This document shows positions 23,301 to 34,619 of a stretch of 64,000 nt of DNA, piece by piece. The position numbers and the translations under genes are program-made. The number at the start of each line of letters is the position of its first letter. Positions within the stretch are counted from its first letter, which is position 1. Source of the stretch: Populus alba (taxonomy: Eukaryota; Streptophyta; Magnoliopsida; Malpighiales; Salicaceae); assembly GCF_005239225.2 (NCBI RefSeq), contig NC_133293.1:1364001-1428000 (forward strand), read 5' to 3'. A model generated the notes under the pieces. That model was not told where the DNA came from and searched no databases. It saw only the letters and a list, made by a program, of their open reading frames with translations.

Positions 23301-23344
23301 ACCAGGAAAAAGCTTGAGACTAATTATAGGTGTTGGGTGTGATT
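20301..23344. other. Intergenic DNA with an internal ~1.57-kb offset duplication
   Basis: No genes. Blocks at 20740-21120 recur at 22310-22680 (AAAAAGAAAGAAAG, GTCACCTCCTT, AACTTGATGAAC), and 21290-21420 recurs at 22858-22980 (ATTAATATTTTTTCTTACCC). The roughly constant offset of 1.57 kb indicates one tandem duplication of spacer DNA. Part of it (21165-21275) also matches the 5' flank of copy A. Confidence 0.7.
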
Positions 23345-23525
23345 ATAATTGTTTTTTAAAATATATTTTATTAAGAAATATTAAATAATTTTTTTTTTAT
23401 TTTTAAAATCAGTATATCAAAATAATTTAAAAATATTAAAAGAATATTAATTTAAAACAAAGAAAAAAATAAAAAAAATTTTAATTTTTTTTCAAAAATA
23501 TTTTTAAAACTAAAAAAACAAACAA
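23345..23525. repeat. Dispersed AT-rich palindromic element, copy 2
   Basis: Same family as 16570-16765, with a TTGTTTTTTAAAATATAT start and an AAAACTAAAAAAACAAACAA end. It shares the inner block AGTATATCAAAATAATTTAA. Confidence 0.5.
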
Positions 23526-23596
23526 GGTTGACTAAAATAAATTTTATCTTCTCTTTTTTTTTTTAATAAAAAAAGAAGTATTTAAAATAATAATTT

Positions 23597-24191
23597 ATTA
23601 AATTATACTCATTGATAAATTTAGATATTTATTTCTATCTATAAAGTTTAGTGTTTTCATTATCTAAGTACTATTATTGTTCAACAAAAAATAAAATTAA
23701 TATACATGTATACATATTTTAAATGAAAAGATTATAAATATTGTATATTATATTTTAAAAATAAAAATTATCTACTAGCATATGTATATGATATAAATAA
23801 AAAAATATTTAATAATATTTATACATATTTATTACTCATTGAAAAAAATAAATAAAAAACCTACAAAATTTAGTATGATCGAGTCTAATTCCCATCATTA
23901 CTTTAATTTGGTATTTTTAGATTTTACACATTAATTCATGATTTAGTTTCTTAATTAAATACAATATATTTAGAAAAATAAATAAAATATTGAAATAAGA
24001 AAATCATTTTCAATGGTAATCTTTTAATTGGAATTCATATACTAATTACCATGCTAACATCATTTGTAGTAATTTCTTTTTCTTTTTTACTTGATGTTTC
24101 CTACGCATCGTCTCACCAAACTACTTTAAACCGTCATCTTGCAAGGCCTGAAAAACCCCAACCCACAACTCTTAACACAACCACAGAAACC
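23597..24191. repeat. Upstream flank of epoxide hydrolase copy B (duplicated)
   Basis: Matches 16975-17659 apart from the microsatellite. It contains an ATG at 24051 in frame with the copy B coding region and with no stop between; in copy A the same position reads TTG. Confidence 0.75.
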
Positions 24192-26184
24192 ATGGCCTCC
24201 TCCGTAGAACACAGAACCATTAATGTCAATGGCATTAATATTCATGTAGCAATCAAAGGTCCAGAGAATGCCCCAGTTATTCTCTTCATCCATGGATTCC
24301 CTCAACTATGGTATTCCTGGAGACACCAGATTGAGGCTCTATCCTCACTTGGCTACAGAGCTGTGGCACCGGACTTGAGAGGGTATGGTGACACAGATGC
24401 GCCAGCTGAAGTTACAAGCTACACCGTTCTCCATGTGGTTGGTGATTTGATTGGGTTGCTTGATGTTGTAGCTCCGAATCAAGAGAGTGTTTTTGTTGTG
24501 GGACATGATTGGGGTGCTTTGATGGCTTGGCATTTGGCTTTGTTTAGACCAGATAGAGTTAAAGCTTTGGTTAACTTGAGCGTTTTGTTTAATCCAAGGA
24601 ATCCCAGTAGGAAAGTTATTGCGACTTTGAAGGCTGTTTATGGTGACGATTATTATATTAACAGATTCCAGGTTTGTTGTATTGTTATTTTAATGATGGG
24701 TTGTTGATTTTCAGAATCAAAGTTACTTTCTTGACTGCATACTGTTTTGTGATGTCAAATTGTAAACTTGTTCTCGCAAATCTTTCGCTTTTTTCTGGAT
24801 TACATGGATTATGTTAGTAGATTTTGTAGGTATGTTTACTATTTGAAGGGATCATTTGACAGGTATGAAAAGATCAGGCATTTGCAGTTGTTTTTTTGAA
24901 TTGACCCATCTTTTCTTTTGTTATATGAAGTGTTTAATCATCAAGTTTTAGACTTTTGATTGTTATGCTAATAAATCTTCGACCCTTTATGTAGTATAGG
25001 AATTGGATTATCATATATTTTGTTTGCTATTTGCAGTGATTATTTGATTGGGATGGATTAGATTGGGCTTTTTGGTAGTAATTAGCTAGTAGCTACGAAT
25101 TTGACCAGCTGTTCTAGCTGAAATGATTATTTAACAGTATAATTTTAGCTGAAGCTTAAATAATCATTCATGGCATCAGGCAACGTTGTTATCTAACTGC
25201 TCTTGGGCACACTTGAGAAAGTTTTAAATTTTGGTCTTGTATAGTTTATCATAATTGGCTTCTTATAATGATGCACAAAAACCCATTTTAATGGAGGAAC
25301 TGCTCGATTGTTTTTGTAGGAGCCTGGAGAGATTGAAGCTGATTTTGCAGAGATAGGTACGGAGAAAGTTCTCCAGGAATTCTTAACCTACCGCACTCCA
25401 GCTCCTCTCTTTTTACCTAAAGGCCAAGGGTTTAATGGAAAGCCTCTGGACACTCCAGTTGTCTTACCCTCTTGGTTGTCTGAAGAAGATGTCAAGTACT
25501 ACACCAGCAAGTTTGAGCAGAAAGGCTTTACTGGAGGATTGAACTATTACCGAAATCTTGACCGGTATGTCTTCCTTCCATGTTTGTTCAGTTTGTTGGT
25601 CTTTCCTGGTAATGCAGATTAAAAATTTCCTGCGTCCCGGAAATTTAGATGTGTCTCCAACCTCTTGTTGTATTTTGTGGTTTTTGTTAGTTTTACGTCA
25701 CTGTTGCGTATTGATCAGGACAGAGGGATGTTATTATCTTTCATTAAGAGATTGAATTGAAATCCATACCCAGGAGTCTTAATATTTCCAAGTGTTTCAG
25801 CATGCTATATAGCTCTTGAAATGAAGACCTTTGCTTATGTTGCTTACCTGATCATGTGCAAGTTTTATTTCCTTTTTTTCCCATCATCACTCCTGCTTCA
25901 TTTTTTTTCCAAACTCCTCTTACCTTCCATGTTGCAGGAACTGGGAACTTACCGCACCATGGACTGGAGCTCAAATAAAAGTTCCGGTCAAGTTTATCGT
26001 GGGTGATCAAGACCTCACCTATAATTCTCTCGGTGCCAAGGATTATATAGCCAAGGGCGGGTTAAAACGAGACGTTCCATTTCTACAGGACATAGTTGTG
26101 ATGGAAGGTGTGGGTCATTTTATCAATGAAGAGAAACCTGAAGAGATCAGTAAGCACATTTACGACTTCTTTCAAAAGTTCTAG
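24192..26184 (+). CDS. Soluble epoxide hydrolase, copy B
   Basis: Exons 24192-24671, 25320-25564 and 25938-26184 give 323 aa, ending ...YDFFQKF and then TAG, the normal family end. Catalytic residues are as in copy A: HGFP 34-37, D106, Y155, Y236/Y237, D267, H302. It differs from copy A at a few positions (for example I33 for V, M111 for I, VLQEF for VIKEF) and by a ~90-bp longer second intron. The ATG at 24192 is chosen because copy A and the family start there (MASSVEHRTI). However, the in-frame ATG at 24051 would add 47 residues with a hydrophobic, signal-like start (MLTSFVVISFSFLL), giving 370 aa. Downstream sequence to about 26278 matches copy A and then diverges. A likely polyadenylation signal AATAAA is at about 26358. 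Confidence 0.93.
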
Positions 26185-26399
26185 TTCGCTTGCTTGTTTC
26201 CCTTCTGTTGTCTTTGCTGAAGAGATGAAGAATTCAAGTTTGTGCATTCGTATGTTGAAGGCTTGCATGCTCGTGTGGGGTTTTGATTATTTGAATGGGA
26301 TGTTCTTGTGGTTATTTACTACTGTAATGGTTGCTGTAATTTCCATATGCGCTCAAAATAAATCATGTGTGTGATTGTTTCGTACCCAACATTTGACTG

Positions 26400-27216
26400 T
26401 TGAATTGATTGCTCAAAGCACAAGCATGCTGTTCGTGGAACACTGCACACATGAAACTCTATGCACTAGCTGGAGGAGCCCCGCATTTTTGCTTTTTAGG
26501 TGCCCAAAATCAAGGCACAGTAACTAGAGTGCCTTCAAGCAATTGCAAGGAATATTGTTATAAAACCTGGCACAATGAGTTAAACCAGTGATTTATAAAC
26601 ATAGGACCTAGCTCCTGGTCGGGTTTGATGTGAAACTAGGTTGAGAGTTGGCTTGATGAGTTAACTTGTGATTTGATTTATGTAGTCAATATATGAGTGC
26701 TGTTTTATTTAACTTTTTTTTTTAAAAAAAAATTTCTTTTAAAACAACTTTGTGTTTAGAAAAAAGATATTTAAGAAGCCTTTACTATTAAATGTTTTTG
26801 TAAGATGTGATTGTTGTGAATGTGATATTTCTATTTAGTTGAAAATAAAAATTTTAATCAATGTATCTTTATTGTGTTCAGTTAAATAGAAAACAATGTG
26901 GAGAATATGAGTAAAATCTATCATTTTATCTTTGAAAATTAAACTATATAATTTAATCATAAGATATTTAATCTTCTTTCTTAATGCTTATCACGTTACT
27001 CAAGTCTAAAACTAAAACATTTAAATAAATTCAATAGTTAAATTAATTTTATAAAATTCAAGTAGAATAAGATATTTATCAACACAATACATAGCATATA
27101 TATTATGATTTCATAGAAAATTAATATAAACTAGTTACCTAAACTGGGTTATTATTGGAGTAGAAAAAAATAAAACATGCCAGGCAATTTAACATAAAAT
27201 TTGGATGCATTTATAA
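26400..27216. other. AT-rich spacer
   Basis: No gene, RNA or mobile element recognised. A 60-residue open frame at 26409 has no domain features. Confidence 0.5.
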
Positions 27217-27721
27217 GGGTGTGTTTGTTTTTCTGGAAAGTGGTTTCTAGAAAACTATTTTTCATATTTTCTTGTGTTTGTTTGTTGTTAGAAAAGTTGG
27301 TTAACGAAAAACACTTTTTAATCAGAAAAATTTGACTTGGTTTTCAGAAAAAATATTTTTTCTTTTATTTTGGACGGAAAACACTTTTCTGGAAGTTGTG
27401 AAAAATTTAGAAATATCATATTATCTGCTAATTATATCAAATTTGATCTTCAAACTTTTGATTGCTATATATATATATATATTTTTTTTTTTGAATATTT
27501 ATTTTTCAACACTTTCTGGAAGTTGTGAAAAATTTAGAAATATCATATTATCTGCTAATTATATCAAATTTGATCTTCAAACTTTTGATTGCTATATATA
27601 TATATATATATATTTTTTTTTTGAATATTTATTTTTCAACACTTTCTGGAAGTTGTGAAAAATTTAGAAATATCATATTATCTGCTAATTATATCAAATT
27701 TGATCTTCAAACTTTTGATTG

Positions 27722-27759
<38 letters not shown>

Positions 27760-28310
27760 TTGAATATTTATTTTTCAATTTTATCTTTTAAAATTTAATT
27801 TTTATATTAAACTTTGATCCTTTTTTTTTTTAATTGTTATTTGTTTTTTTCTTATCATTTTTTAATTGAAATTTTTTATCTATCAAATTTGATTATCATT
27901 CTTTTTATTGTTACTTATTTTATTTGAAATAATTTATGAAATGTTAATTATTATTATTTTAATTTCTTCATCTTTCATTTTTTTTTTTTACATTTTAGAT
28001 TTAATCTATATTATTTTAATTATTATTTATTTTATTTAAAATAATTTATGAAATTATAAATTTTTTAATTTCATTCTTATTCAACTTTTTAATTTATAAG
28101 ATTTATTTCTTAATATTTTAATAAACTTGAAAAAAAAAAAAAAACATTAATAAGTTATTTTTCAGCTTATTTTCCATAATATAACCAAACATTAAAAAAT
28201 ATTTTCCAACTTATTTTGCAATACATTACCCAACATCAAAAAATAATTTATTTTTCTAAAATTTATTTTTCAAAAAAATACTACTTTCCAGTTTCCAGCA
28301 AACAAACAGA
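27217..28310. mobile_element. Putative non-autonomous TIR element
   Basis: About 1.1 kb. The left end (TGTGTTTGTTTTTCTGGAAA) is an imperfect inverted copy of the right end, which ends CCAGTTTCCAGCAAACAAAC. Further inner blocks (TTTTCC/GGAAAA with ACACTTTT/AAAATAAT) are also complementary. There is no transposase. Flanks GATGCATTT and GATGCAAAT are similar but not identical, so no clean target-site duplication is claimed. The interior is extremely AT-rich and holds the triplicated unit described separately. Confidence 0.5.
27389..27775 (+). repeat. ~128-bp unit, three tandem copies
   Basis: Copies start at GGAAGTTGTGAAAAATTTAG at 27391, 27518 and 27648 (spacing 127 and 130). Each contains ATCAAATTTGATCTTCAAAC, a (TA)n tract and TTGAATATTTATTTTTCAA. 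Outside the TA tract the copies are nearly identical; the TA tract lengthens from first to third. Confidence 0.9.
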
Positions 28311-28527
28311 TGCAAATTAAAAAGTTGAAAGCTGACATCTCAAACTCTGCTTATTTTAGAGGAGAATCACATTTCCAGCGTCCTAGGGCATTTGAGATTT
28401 ACAAGAATTCAACCAAACATAAAAATACTTGACCTCTCGAATCACTTTCTCCATATAATCTTAAATATCCTAGCATCAAACGCCCCCTTACTGATGTTTC
28501 GTGCCACTAGATGGGATGTGAGGATGC

Positions 28528-31008
28528 TCAACAACTTCCTGGCCTTTTGCGTTTCTCAACATTGAAGTGCACATCGATAAGATCTGTTATACCAGCTGTT
28601 ATTTTTTGACCTATTTTTACAGGGCCAACACCTTGTGGGGTGCCTGCACAAGAAAAAGAAGATAAAAAGGCAAATTATTCAAGACTTCAAATGACAAGAT
28701 CCTATATTTGATCACACTAGGAAGACATCTCAAAATTCCCTCAAGGGATGGCCATGAGAAATGATCCAATAATCAGTTGTATGTACCAAAAATCTCTCCT
28801 CTCACACTTGCATATGCAGAATAGATCTAATATAAAAGTCAGAAGACAAACGCCTAGCCAGAAGGCTGCTAGCAGTGTTCATATAGTCCAACAAATACTC
28901 ATTGTAAAATGAAACGATTCCTTCTCACATGGATTCAGCAAGCTTAAAAGAATCAATCTTAAGATATGGACACTACAAATAAGGCTAAGCACCACTTTTC
29001 CCAGAAATTATCAGTAAGATGCATAAAAGTTAAAACCTCTCAAGTACTGAAAAGAGAGGGGGGGGGGGGGGGGCTTGGAGCCAAAAGAGAAGAAGAAATG
29101 AATCTGGTAACATACAATAAAGTAAGGCAGATCTCAAACCTCACTGACACAATTTGCCTTTACAAACAGTAAATGATTGAATATATCCCAAGGGTCTATA
29201 ATTACTGTGTGAATACTGAGATTAAGAAACAACATCTAGGTAAGAACTTGCCACAACCGTGATGATTAACACATCTCAAGCATCTTTGATTGGTAATTGA
29301 CTAAGAGCGAAGGAATCCTCTTACAAAAAACAAAACCACAGAAACAGAATAAAGTATCCCATGATACCTGTTAATATAACATCTCCTTCAAAGAGTGTCA
29401 TGATAGAACTGATGTGGCTAATGAGAAATGGGATTTTAAAGATCATATCTTTGGTGGAACCTTTCTGGCGTATTTCTCCATCAACCTACAGTGAAACAGA
29501 TCCATTTGACCTCTGATTAATCCAAACAACAACATTTGAGAAGGAACCTTCAAAATGGAGCATGCAAAACGATGATTTTGATACCTTTAACCATAGTTCC
29601 AAGTTGTCAGGGTCAGGCACATTTGACTTGGAAAGCTGCACAAAGTCTTTGAAAGCTGAGCATGTGATCAAGATCAACGACACACTGATTAACATATTCA
29701 CAGTAAGGGGAGAAAACCCTAGATAGATGGAAAATCTCAGTATTCCTCCTTTTAGCCAAAAAGAAAATGGCTGCTGATAAAAACATATATGACTACATGG
29801 ACAAGTTTGATGATTATGAATATCTATGCTTCAATGAGTGCCAGCATTCACAACTACAACAAATGGGACAGAAACAGTGATTTAAAGGTAACTTGCATAA
29901 CTTCCTCGTCGCCCCATCTTTCTCAAGCTAGTTGTTAATAACTCACAATTATCGACTGGGTGTAGGATTAAACCTCAATATTTGAAAAAAAATTGTTCAT
30001 CAACATGGTTATAATCAGACAGGGAAGCAATAAAGGAGAACGAAGTCCAATTCATTTCTTACAACAGAACTGATAGGTGTGAATGTGTCCTGCCCTTTAG
30101 CCACAGTCCACGGGAGCCCTGCAGACTGACAAACAATACAAAGAAAACGCCATTAATGAAGTCAATTTAAAATGCCCATTACTACACTCAACATTAAACG
30201 ACAGAGATCGAGAGTACACAGCAACACAATCAATACGTGGAAACATACAACAATCTCACATTCATATATTTTCCAGCATTACACACAAAGTCCAACGCAA
30301 ACATCCTTGCTTCACATTTACATTCACTTTCGCTACATCCGACAACTTCCTCCCACAAAAAACAATTGTGTTCTCCTCATTTCAACATACAATTATACTA
30401 CGCAAGAAAAAAAAAAAGTAAAGAAAGGTATGTAATAACATTTTCTTGTTACAATCACTACAGATAAAAACACAATCTTTTTATTTACTTATTTTTACCT
30501 TAGCAGTAGCTTGTATTTCCCTAGCAGTCATATCCAATGCAAGCGCATACCCTTAAATAAAAATAAAAATTACTTCTTCTATTTTAAATTTTCAGACGAT
30601 AAAAATCTAACTTAAAAAAAATAATATTTACAAGAAAAACATCAACCTCCAACGTAGTCCATGGCAGTTGATTCAGGCACATCACGAGCTTTCTGGCCAA
30701 TAACTACAGCAAGCTCGACTTCATGATGCAACGACTCCAACGGTTGTGGAATCTCGATCGTACCTCCGTTTTCCAAATAAGACGACGTCGGTTTCATAAA
30801 CAACACCGGTTCCTATCCATCGCAGATATTTCAAATTACGTGGATATATATAATATTGATTATCGAGCGGTTATTTTGATGATTAGAGAAAAACCTTGGG
30901 GACGGCGTTGCCTAGTTCTTTCGCGTGAGCAGCGTAGTTACGGCCAACGGCAACGATCTTGGTTCCTACATGAAGTAGCTTTTGTATGCCTGCTGACGGT
31001 GATGCCAT
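28528..31008 (-). CDS. FAHD1-like acylpyruvase (fumarylacetoacetate hydrolase family)
   Basis: Seven exons on the minus strand: 31008-30895, 30812-30647, 30551-30499, 30125-30063, 29635-29585, 29485-29368 and 28643-28528. Together they give 226 aa. The protein has the FAH fold markers VGRNYAAHAKELG near the N-terminus, the metal-binding acids E69 and E71 (HHEVELAVVIG) and D100 (LALDMTARE), then GLPWTVAKGQDTF, PDPDNLELWLKV and LTGTPQGVGPV. These positions parallel E71, E73 and D102 of human FAHD1, a mitochondrial Mg-dependent acylpyruvate hydrolase and oxaloacetate decarboxylase; the same role in plants is inference. The frame is open upstream of MASP to an ATG at 31155, adding 49 residues rich in Ser and Arg that could be an organelle-targeting sequence. 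Introns are 75-724 nt. Confidence 0.92.
29058..29073. repeat. Poly-G run (16) in an FAHD1 intron
   Basis: Sixteen consecutive G on the + strand (C on the sense strand) inside the last intron of the FAHD1-like gene. Striking in this AT-rich window. The true length may be uncertain because homopolymers are error-prone. Confidence 0.8.
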
Positions 31009-31170
31009 TACGATCAAGATCGGTCTTCTCTTTATCGGAGCAATGTCAAACGGCGATCGTCTTGGGGGAGTACACTGGACTTGCGACCTTTTATTGTTGG
31101 AGAAAGGAAATGAAAGGGAAGAAGAAGTCAAAAAGTAACTCTCTAGACCCGACATGTCGTTAACACCCAA

Positions 31171-31500
31171 TTAAAAAAATGATATATATATATATATATA
31201 TATATATGGACTGCAAAGGGTCGGGCGGGGGTGTGACGGGTTTTTAATAGATTCATATCCGACCCGGCACCCTCATGTCCGTTGTTTGCATCCAATTAAA
31301 TTGGGTAAAAACCTCACCGAACCAAATTAGATGATATCGAGTAGTGAAATTCCAATCCTCTATCTATTAAAAAGAAATCAGCTTTGTTCGAAAGATTACG
31401 AGGAGAAGCTCAAATTGGATTGTGTAGTGGTTTATTTTTTTTATATATTATTTTGGTTATTTTTCTTTTTTATGTTTTGTTGATGGGGATTGTGAATTGA
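31171..31500. other. Spacer with (TA)n upstream of the FAHD1 gene
   Basis: Contains a (TA)n run at 31182-31207 and a short GC-richer patch at 31208-31280. Probably includes the FAHD1 promoter, but no specific motif is clear. Confidence 0.4.
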
Positions 31501-32150
31501 TAATTTGTTTGATTTTTTTAATGCAGTTACATGGTCTCACAAAAATATCCTAGCTTGGAGTTGGTGTTTGACTTCTTGAAAAAGAAAATTGATTTTGTTC
31601 TTTTAAAAAAATTGAAAATGAGGGGATCAATATTGAAAAAAAATGAAAGACTTTTTTTATTTATAAATATGATTTTTACTCTGGTTTTATTTTTTTATTT
31701 TTTTTTACCTTTGTTTATCATTTATTTTTCAATTCTTTTTTAATATTATGTTGATTAGAATTTGAGGTTGATAATTTGTTCAATTTACTTTATATAATTG
31801 ATTACATAGTCTTAGAAAAATATTTTTGTATCGAGTTGGTATTTAATTTTATAGAAAAAAATTTGATTTTGGTTTTTTGCAAGAAATTAAAAATAAAAGG
31901 ACTAAAGTTGAAACAAAGAAAAAATGGCAACCATACTATTTTTTTTTTAAATGTGATTTCAACTCTGCTCCTCTTTATTTTTATTCTTGTTTTTTTTTTA
32001 ATTTTTTTTTTTTAAATATTGTGTTGATTGAGATTTAATGTTGATAATTTGTTTTGATAAACTTTTTTAAAACAAAAATCTTGATATTGTGTTGATTTTT
32101 GATTTCACAAAACAAATATAATTTTATTGTTTGAAAAAGATTGAAGTATA
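31500..32150. repeat. Diverged tandem repeats, ~270-bp unit
   Basis: Three decayed copies (around 31480, 31750 and 32025). Each begins with a TGTTGAT..GATTT/GAATTTGA block and TTGATAATTTGTT, followed by TTTT- and AAAA-rich segments with GAGTTGGTGTTTGACTT/GAGTTGGTATTTAATTT. Non-coding. Confidence 0.5.
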
Positions 32151-32640
32151 TCAAATTATAATCCTATATGGGTAACCTATATTAGATAGGAAGATATATG
32201 GAATTATAATACAAACTAAATTCATCATTTCTTGATAATAATGTGAATTCTACCTGAGCTATAAATATGACGTACTAATGGAATCAATTTCGCTCATACT
32301 AACAAGAAGCAAAAAACAGGAATTGTGAGAAAAAGAAGAGAAAACAGATGGTTGTTCTTTGTGTTTACTGTCATTGTCCGAATGAACCTACCATCATGCT
32401 CTTGATACATTTTTTGCCATGGCTTCCGGGATTTAGTCAGAATATCCAGCAATAATTAATGTCTTGTAATTGCCTGGTGCGATACTGGTGGTGAAGGGGC
32501 AGATCATTGCTCCTAAATCTATGGAAAATAAGCTCTAAAAATGAATGCCTACCTCACCGGTAGGCCAAAATTTATCAATGTGAGTTGGACAGCCTATAGA
32601 AAGCTTGTGCCTCTACCTGTCTGATTTACTAAAAACATGG

Positions 32641-32647
32641 TATAAAG
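32641..32647 (+). promoter_or_regulatory. Putative TATA box, exopolygalacturonase copy 1
   Basis: TATAAAG, 111 bp before the ATG at 32752. The tandem copy has GGTATAAAGTAAG at nearly the same distance (115 bp), which supports its being functional. Confidence 0.5.
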
Positions 32648-32751
32648 AAGGAGGAATGGAAAGAGAGCTCGCCGCAGCTACATCGGAGAAGCCTCCTAAC
32701 GAGGCTTTTTAGTTTGTGGAGAAGGAGAAACATACAAGGGTGACTATTACA

Positions 32752-34603
32752 ATGAAATATTTGGCAAATGTCCTCTTTATCTTATGCTTATTAGCAGCCT
32801 CTTGTGAGGCGAAGGGTCTGGGACGCCGTGCTCGTGCCGCCGTAAGAGCACCTCGCCGGACCGCTCCTAGAAGAGACCCGAATGAAAAGGTCTTCAACGT
32901 GTTACAGTATGGAGCAAAACCTGGAGGAAAACAGGACAGTGCATTAGTAAGGACTTTGATATTTTGGATACTATATATGCATGTTCATAATATATAAGTT
33001 CGAAGCTTTTCAAGATGAACATGGCAATGGCTGTAATCATCTGTTAAAACAAATCCACATTTGATAAGGGGTTTTAAGCTCTTATAATTTGTGGCGTTTA
33101 TATCTGAACTTTCCCTTGATTTTTCTCACCCAGAAATTTTGATGAAATTGATTAGATTGTGGGTTTGGCCTTCGCAGTCTTTCATCCGAGCATGGAGGGC
33201 TGCGTGCAATTATAGGGGAACGGCAAGGCTACTCATCCCCAGGGCAACCTTCTTGATAGGGGCAACCATCTTCCAGGGGCCATGCCTAGGTCCAGTACCC
33301 ATTAAGGTTCAAATTGCAGGAACACTGAAAGCCGTACCAGACCCTAGCATGTACGAAGAAGATTTCTGGATCTTGTTTGAAAACATCAACGGCTTGCTGG
33401 TTACCGGTACAGGCACTGTTGACGGCCAAGGCAATGCTGTCTGGAAATACAACGACGGTGGTTCCAGGTTCCCGAGTGTAAGCAACAAAATTATCTTGAC
33501 ATGCATGCACTTGCTAATAATTAGTAATTAGAGAATATGGGATTGATTTCAATTTCATAATGATTCTTCTTTCCCTTTTCTTTTAATTATTTGTGGCGCA
33601 GTCTATAAAATTCAATCATGTAGCCAATGGGATTATAAGACAGATCACCTCCGTTAATCCCATGGGTTTCCACATATCCATCGTTCTGTCCCAGAACATC
33701 AGGGCAAAACATCTTCATATAACAGCTCCTGCGACGAGCCCCAATACCGATGGAATCCATATAAGCCAGTCCAGTGCGGTGAAAGTATCCAGAAGTGTTA
33801 TCAGCACCGGTGATGATTGCGTCGCTATAATTCAAGGAAGCACTGATGTCAGCATTAAAAAGGTTACCTGTGGGCCTGGACATGGCTTCAGGTAAGTCTC
33901 TGTTGAAAGTTTCAGGAAACACGATCGCTCTTTATTTATTTTATGAATATACTTGGAGGAAGCAATTTTGCTACATATGCTCCTAAGAACCTTTCCTTGT
34001 TTATAACTTACACATATATATGTATAACAGTGTTGGTAGCCTTGGCAAGTACCCTGATGAAAAGGACGTGAGAGGAGTCGTCGTGACAAACTGCACACTA
34101 AGGAACGCTGACAATGGAGTTAGGATCAAAACATGGGGAGGATCACAACCCAGCCAGGCTTCAAACATTCTTTTCCAGGATATTATCATGGACAACGTTA
34201 AACACCCCATTATTATCGATCAAACCTATGGATCAAAAAGCAGCTCGGTTAGTTTCCTTCGACTTAGATAGTGTTTGATTATGGTAATGATTGTTTTTAA
34301 AGTGTTTTTCACTTTTATCTCCACGACTACCTGGAGATCAATGAATAGTTTCATCTGTGTATTTTGTTTTTGCAGCCATCAAGGGTAAAGATAAGCGATG
34401 TTCGATACATAAATATCAGAGGAACCTCCGCGTCAGCAGTTGGAGTTGATCTCATGTGCAGCAAGGCTGTTCCTTGTGAAAAACTCTTCTTTTCAAACAT
34501 CAATTTGAAGTACTATGGGCCAAAAAAGCTGCCTTTCACTTCTACGTGTACGAATGCAAAGATCAACTATGCTGGCTCCCAATTCCCAGCACCTTGCCGA
34601 TAG
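32752..34603 (+). CDS. Exopolygalacturonase-like GH28 enzyme, copy 1
   Basis: Exons 32752-32946, 33178-33477, 33602-33891, 34031-34247 and 34376-34603 give 409 aa. A signal peptide of about 21 residues (LANVLFILCLLAASCEA) indicates secretion to the cell wall. GH28 motifs are all present: NTDGIH with D215, GDDC with D236/D237, GHG with H259, and RIK at 293-295. The family (EC 3.2.1.67 type in plants, often pollen or anther expressed) removes galacturonic acid from pectin chain ends; exo activity is inferred from resemblance. After the signal peptide there is an arginine-rich stretch (LGRRARAAVRAPRRTAPRR) absent from copy 2. The start is the first ATG giving a signal peptide. Intron 1 ends with sequence nearly identical to that of copy 2, indicating a recent duplication or conversion. 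Confidence 0.92.
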
Positions 34604-34619
34604 GTGCTTGATTGTAGTT

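Noticed and set aside
27332..27791. Three open frames of ~90-110 residues
   Set aside because: Products of a tandem 128-bp repeat plus TA tract; the repeat lengths (127, 130) do not preserve the frame.
30172..30467. Overlapping open frames at 30.2-30.4 kb on the + strand
   Set aside because: They lie in an intron of the FAHD1-like gene, on the opposite strand, with no recognisable product.
30723..31163. 146-residue open frame on the + strand
   Set aside because: Antisense to exons 1 and 2 of the FAHD1-like gene, whose reading is supported by family motifs and splice sites.
32260..32267. TATAAATA as the promoter of exopolygalacturonase copy 1
   Set aside because: It is almost 490 bp before the ATG, while a TATAAAG at 32641 has the same spacing as in the tandem copy.
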